Assembly: GCA_045650185.1 (NCBI GenBank)
Contig: JAZRQY010000007.1
Coordinates: 1-49,744, forward strand
Direction of reading: 5' to 3'
DNA: 49,744 nt
Source of the DNA: Scatosoma sp045650185
GTDB taxonomy: Bacteria > Bacillota > Clostridia > Christensenellales > Borkfalkiaceae
Part shown: piece by piece, positions 48,001 through 49,744 of the stretch
How the letters are laid out: the number at the start of each line of letters is the position of its first letter
Position numbering within the stretch: position 1 is the first letter of the stretch
Position numbers and translations under genes: made by a program
Notes under the pieces: generated by a model
Database searches by the model: none
What the model was told of the DNA's origin: nothing
Seen by the model: the letters and a program-made list of their open reading frames with translations, nothing else

Positions 48001-48074
48001 AAGGCAAAGCCTTACAATTCACGAACGTATTCATACGTTCAATTCACTTTCATCGGGCAAAACCTTGTTTTGCC
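48001..48074. repeat. AATTCAC-hairpin unit between the exporter and glnQ
   Basis: AATTCAC at 48016-48022 and 48041-48047 flank a perfect GAACGTAT/ATACGTTC hairpin (48023-48040). AAGGC/GCCTT (48001-48012) and GGCAAAA/TTTTGCC (48056-48074) hairpins lie on either side, the second reaching the end of glnQ. The layout equals that at 23974-24002. Confidence 0.7.
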
Positions 48075-48075
48075 T

Positions 48076-49005
48076 TTATGCCAGCACCTTCGATAAGAAC
48101 TCCTGCAAACGCTCGTTCTTGGGGCTGCTGAAAAGCTCCTGCGGGGGAGCTTCTTCCTTGATAATCCCCTCGTCGATGAAGATAACCTTATCGGCAACTT
48201 CCTTGGCAAAGCCCATTTCGTGCGTGACGATAACCATGGTCATGCCTTCCTTAGCAACGTCTTTCATCAGCTCCAAAACCTCGCCAACCATTTCAGGGTC
48301 GAGTGCGGAGGTCGGCTCGTCGAACAGCATTACGTCGGGTTCCATTGCCAAGGCACGCGCGATGGCGATACGTTGCTTCTGCCCACCGGAGAGGGTGGAT
48401 GGATAGACGTTCGCCTTGTCAACAAGCCCGATGCGTTCAAGCAATTCCATTGCCTTCTTTTCCGCTTCTTCGGGGGTTTTCAGCTTCAGCATCACGGGCG
48501 CAAGAGTCAGGTTTTTCAGCACCGTCAGGTTGTTAAACAGGTTAAAGTGCTGGAATACCATTCCCACCTTTTGCCGCGCGAGGTTGATGTCGATGAAGCT
48601 TTCCTTGAACAGATTCTTAATCTTTTGCTTGTACTCTTTCCCCTCACGCTTTTCGTTGAGTAAATCCTTCTCCTTGATTTCACTAATGATTGCAAGGTCG
48701 AGTTCCTCGTCGCTCATCTCCGCTTTTTCCGCTTTCCATTTTGCGTGCATTGCCTTGTAGGTATTCGATAAACGGATAACGTCGAAATGCAGGTAGGGGT
48801 CGATAGGGGTAAGTAGCTTATCTTCCATCCAAATTTCCCCATAGGTGGGGGTTTCCAAGAGGTTCATGCAACGGAGCAGGGTACTTTTACCGCTTCCTGA
48901 AGGACCGATGATAACGACCTTTTCGCCCTTGTTGATTTCACAACTCACGCCCTTGAGAACCTGTGTATTATCGAAATTTTTATAGATATTTTTAACGCTT
49001 ATCAC
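48076..49005 (-). CDS. glnQ: Polar amino-acid ABC transporter ATPase with an insertion (GlnQ-like)
   Basis: The 309-residue ATPase powers amino-acid import with the permease encoded upstream. Walker A is GPSGSGKST (34-42), the Q loop lies at GMVFQHFNLF (Gln152), the signature is LSGGQKQR and Walker B is VMLFDEPTSALD. Family members are about 240 residues; the extra length is a charged, helical insert of roughly 65-70 residues (about 70-138) between the Walker A region and the Q loop. It overlaps glnP by 14 nt. The solute-binding protein is not in the window. Substrate (glutamine or another polar amino acid) is inferred from the family only. Confidence 0.92.
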   Translation of the reverse strand: MISVKNIYKNFDNTQVLKGVSCEINKGEKVVIIGPSGSGKSTLLRCMNLLETPTYGEIWMEDKLLTPIDPYLHFDVIRLSNTYKAMHAKWKAEKAEMSDEELDLAIISEIKEKDLLNEKREGKEYKQKIKNLFKESFIDINLARQKVGMVFQHFNLFNNLTVLKNLTLAPVMLKLKTPEEAEKKAMELLERIGLVDKANVYPSTLSGGQKQRIAIARALAMEPDVMLFDEPTSALDPEMVGEVLELMKDVAKEGMTMVIVTHEMGFAKEVADKVIFIDEGIIKEEAPPQELFSSPKNERLQEFLSKVLA

Positions 49006-49705
49006 TTGCTCGCAATCTCCTTTCCAGTAATTTAATCATCAAGGTCAAAACGATGATTACGGCGATATAAATCAACGCCATCATCAAATAAGGAATCATA
49101 TATTCATAGTTGTTATTACCGATATATTGGAATGCGCAGAACAAATCGGTCGCACCGACCAAAGAAACAACGGAAGTTTCTTTTACCAAAGTGATCAACT
49201 CGTTCCCCAGGGTGGGAAGGATGTTTTTGATCGCTTGCGGGAATACGATGCGGAACATGGTTTGGATATAGTTCAAACCCATACTTCTCCCGGCTTCCAT
49301 TTGCCCTGGATCAACGGAGAGGATACCGCTTCGCATAATTTCACATACGTATGCTGCGCTATTCAAACCAAACATGATTTCTGCAACGGTCAAAGCAGGC
49401 GCTTTCAATCCGAAGAGGGGGAGCAGTACGTAATATGCAACCAATAGCTGCACGACCATAGGCGTTCCGCGGAAGATAGCAACGTAAATATCGGAAATCG
49501 TGGAGAGTACTTTCCCTAATTTGCTGTTCTTGGGCAGGAGTTTAAAGATTGCCAAGATTGTGCCCAATAAGAACCCGATGCAAAAACCGATTGCGGCAAT
49601 AAGGAAGGTGTTTTTTAATCCTTCCGCAAGTTTTTCCATATAAATGGGTTGGGTTGCGTCTTCCCAAAACAAATTCCATCGAAAGACGAAATTTTGAAAA
49701 TTCAT
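48992..49705 (-). CDS. glnP: Polar amino-acid ABC transporter permease (GlnP/HisM-like)
   Basis: The 237-residue permease has five membrane helices and the EAA loop EAGRSMGLNYIQTMFRIVFPQAIKNILP, which contacts the ATPase. FRGTPMVVQLLVAYY is the N-terminal family motif. A strong AAGGAGAA lies just upstream of the ATG (49705) on the minus strand. It is the first gene of the pair within the window. Its upstream neighbour, probably a solute-binding protein gene, lies beyond the right edge; the last 39 bases hold no identifiable gene. Confidence 0.94.
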   Translation of the reverse strand: MNFQNFVFRWNLFWEDATQPIYMEKLAEGLKNTFLIAAIGFCIGFLLGTILAIFKLLPKNSKLGKVLSTISDIYVAIFRGTPMVVQLLVAYYVLLPLFGLKAPALTVAEIMFGLNSAAYVCEIMRSGILSVDPGQMEAGRSMGLNYIQTMFRIVFPQAIKNILPTLGNELITLVKETSVVSLVGATDLFCAFQYIGNNNYEYMIPYLMMALIYIAVIIVLTLMIKLLERRLRASDKR

Positions 49706-49744
49706 AATAGTTCTCCTTAAAAAATTCCCCGATTCAAAGAACCG

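Noticed and set aside
49706..49744. Possible end of a gene or a terminator upstream of glnP
   Set aside because: The 39 bases contain only the glnP ribosome binding site and a weak CGGTTC/GAATCG hairpin at the window edge; too short to decide.

Overview
The window looks like core chromosome of an uncultured, gut-type Bacillota (Clostridia-like, perhaps Christensenellales; this placement is an inference). Gene order (rplK-rplA-rplJ-rplL, rpsB-tsf-pyrH-frr-uppS-cdsA-dxr-rseP, ylxM-ffh-rpsP-khpA-rimM, topA-trmFO-hslVU), AGGAGG-type ribosome binding sites, near-consensus TTGACA-17-TATAAT promoters, T-tract intrinsic terminators, a TPP riboswitch before thiT and BspA-like lipoproteins all fit that group. 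No tRNA, rRNA, insertion sequence, prophage or CRISPR array was seen.

Layout. 1-2750: ribosomal stalk/L1 operon with an L1-type leader before rplK and an L10 leader with attenuator before rplJ. 2800-7000: a cyclophilin-like lipoprotein, two unrecognised proteins, a small membrane protein, and ruvX fused in frame to a DUF1292 domain. 7000-15100: rpsB-tsf, a small zinc-ribbon protein, then pyrH-frr-uppS-cdsA-dxr-rseP (ribosome recycling, undecaprenyl and CDP-diacylglycerol lipid synthesis, MEP isoprenoid pathway, site-2 protease). 15100-18300: SRP (ylxM-ffh), rpsP, khpA, rimM. 18300-26600: an accessory block between rimM and rplS, where trmD is normally found: thiT, a YfbR-like HD phosphohydrolase, an HtrA-like lipoprotein, a degenerate FtsK-like ATPase, mutY, a flavoprotein, a CDF exporter and a CaCA exchanger. 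26600-30000: rplS with L19 leader, then a large BspA-like lipoprotein behind a long structured leader RNA. 30100-40600: comM-like ATPase, DUF1294, dprA, topA, trmFO, hslV, hslU, hisS, trxA. 40600-49744: second BspA lipoprotein, rubrerythrin, cardiolipin synthase, a heterodimeric ABC exporter, and glnQ/glnP of a polar amino-acid importer.

The most interesting material is non-coding. (1) A ~105-125 nt element occurs four times (1331-1454, 16858-16980, 23829-23951, 27160-27287), always just after a gene and in that gene's orientation. Its outer and inner stems differ in sequence between copies but stay self-complementary, which is covariation visible by eye. (2) The leader at 27549-27715 folds into a long closing stem starting at the predicted transcription start, a multi-branched interior, and a competing antiterminator/terminator pair: a candidate unrecognised riboswitch-like RNA controlling a surface lipoprotein. 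(3) Several gaps hold arrays in which a short word (GTTATGA, TCGATAT, GTGAAGTT, GTGAATT) alternates with unrelated perfect hairpins. (4) ruvX appears leaderless and carries an internal Shine-Dalgarno and start codon able to make DUF1292 separately.
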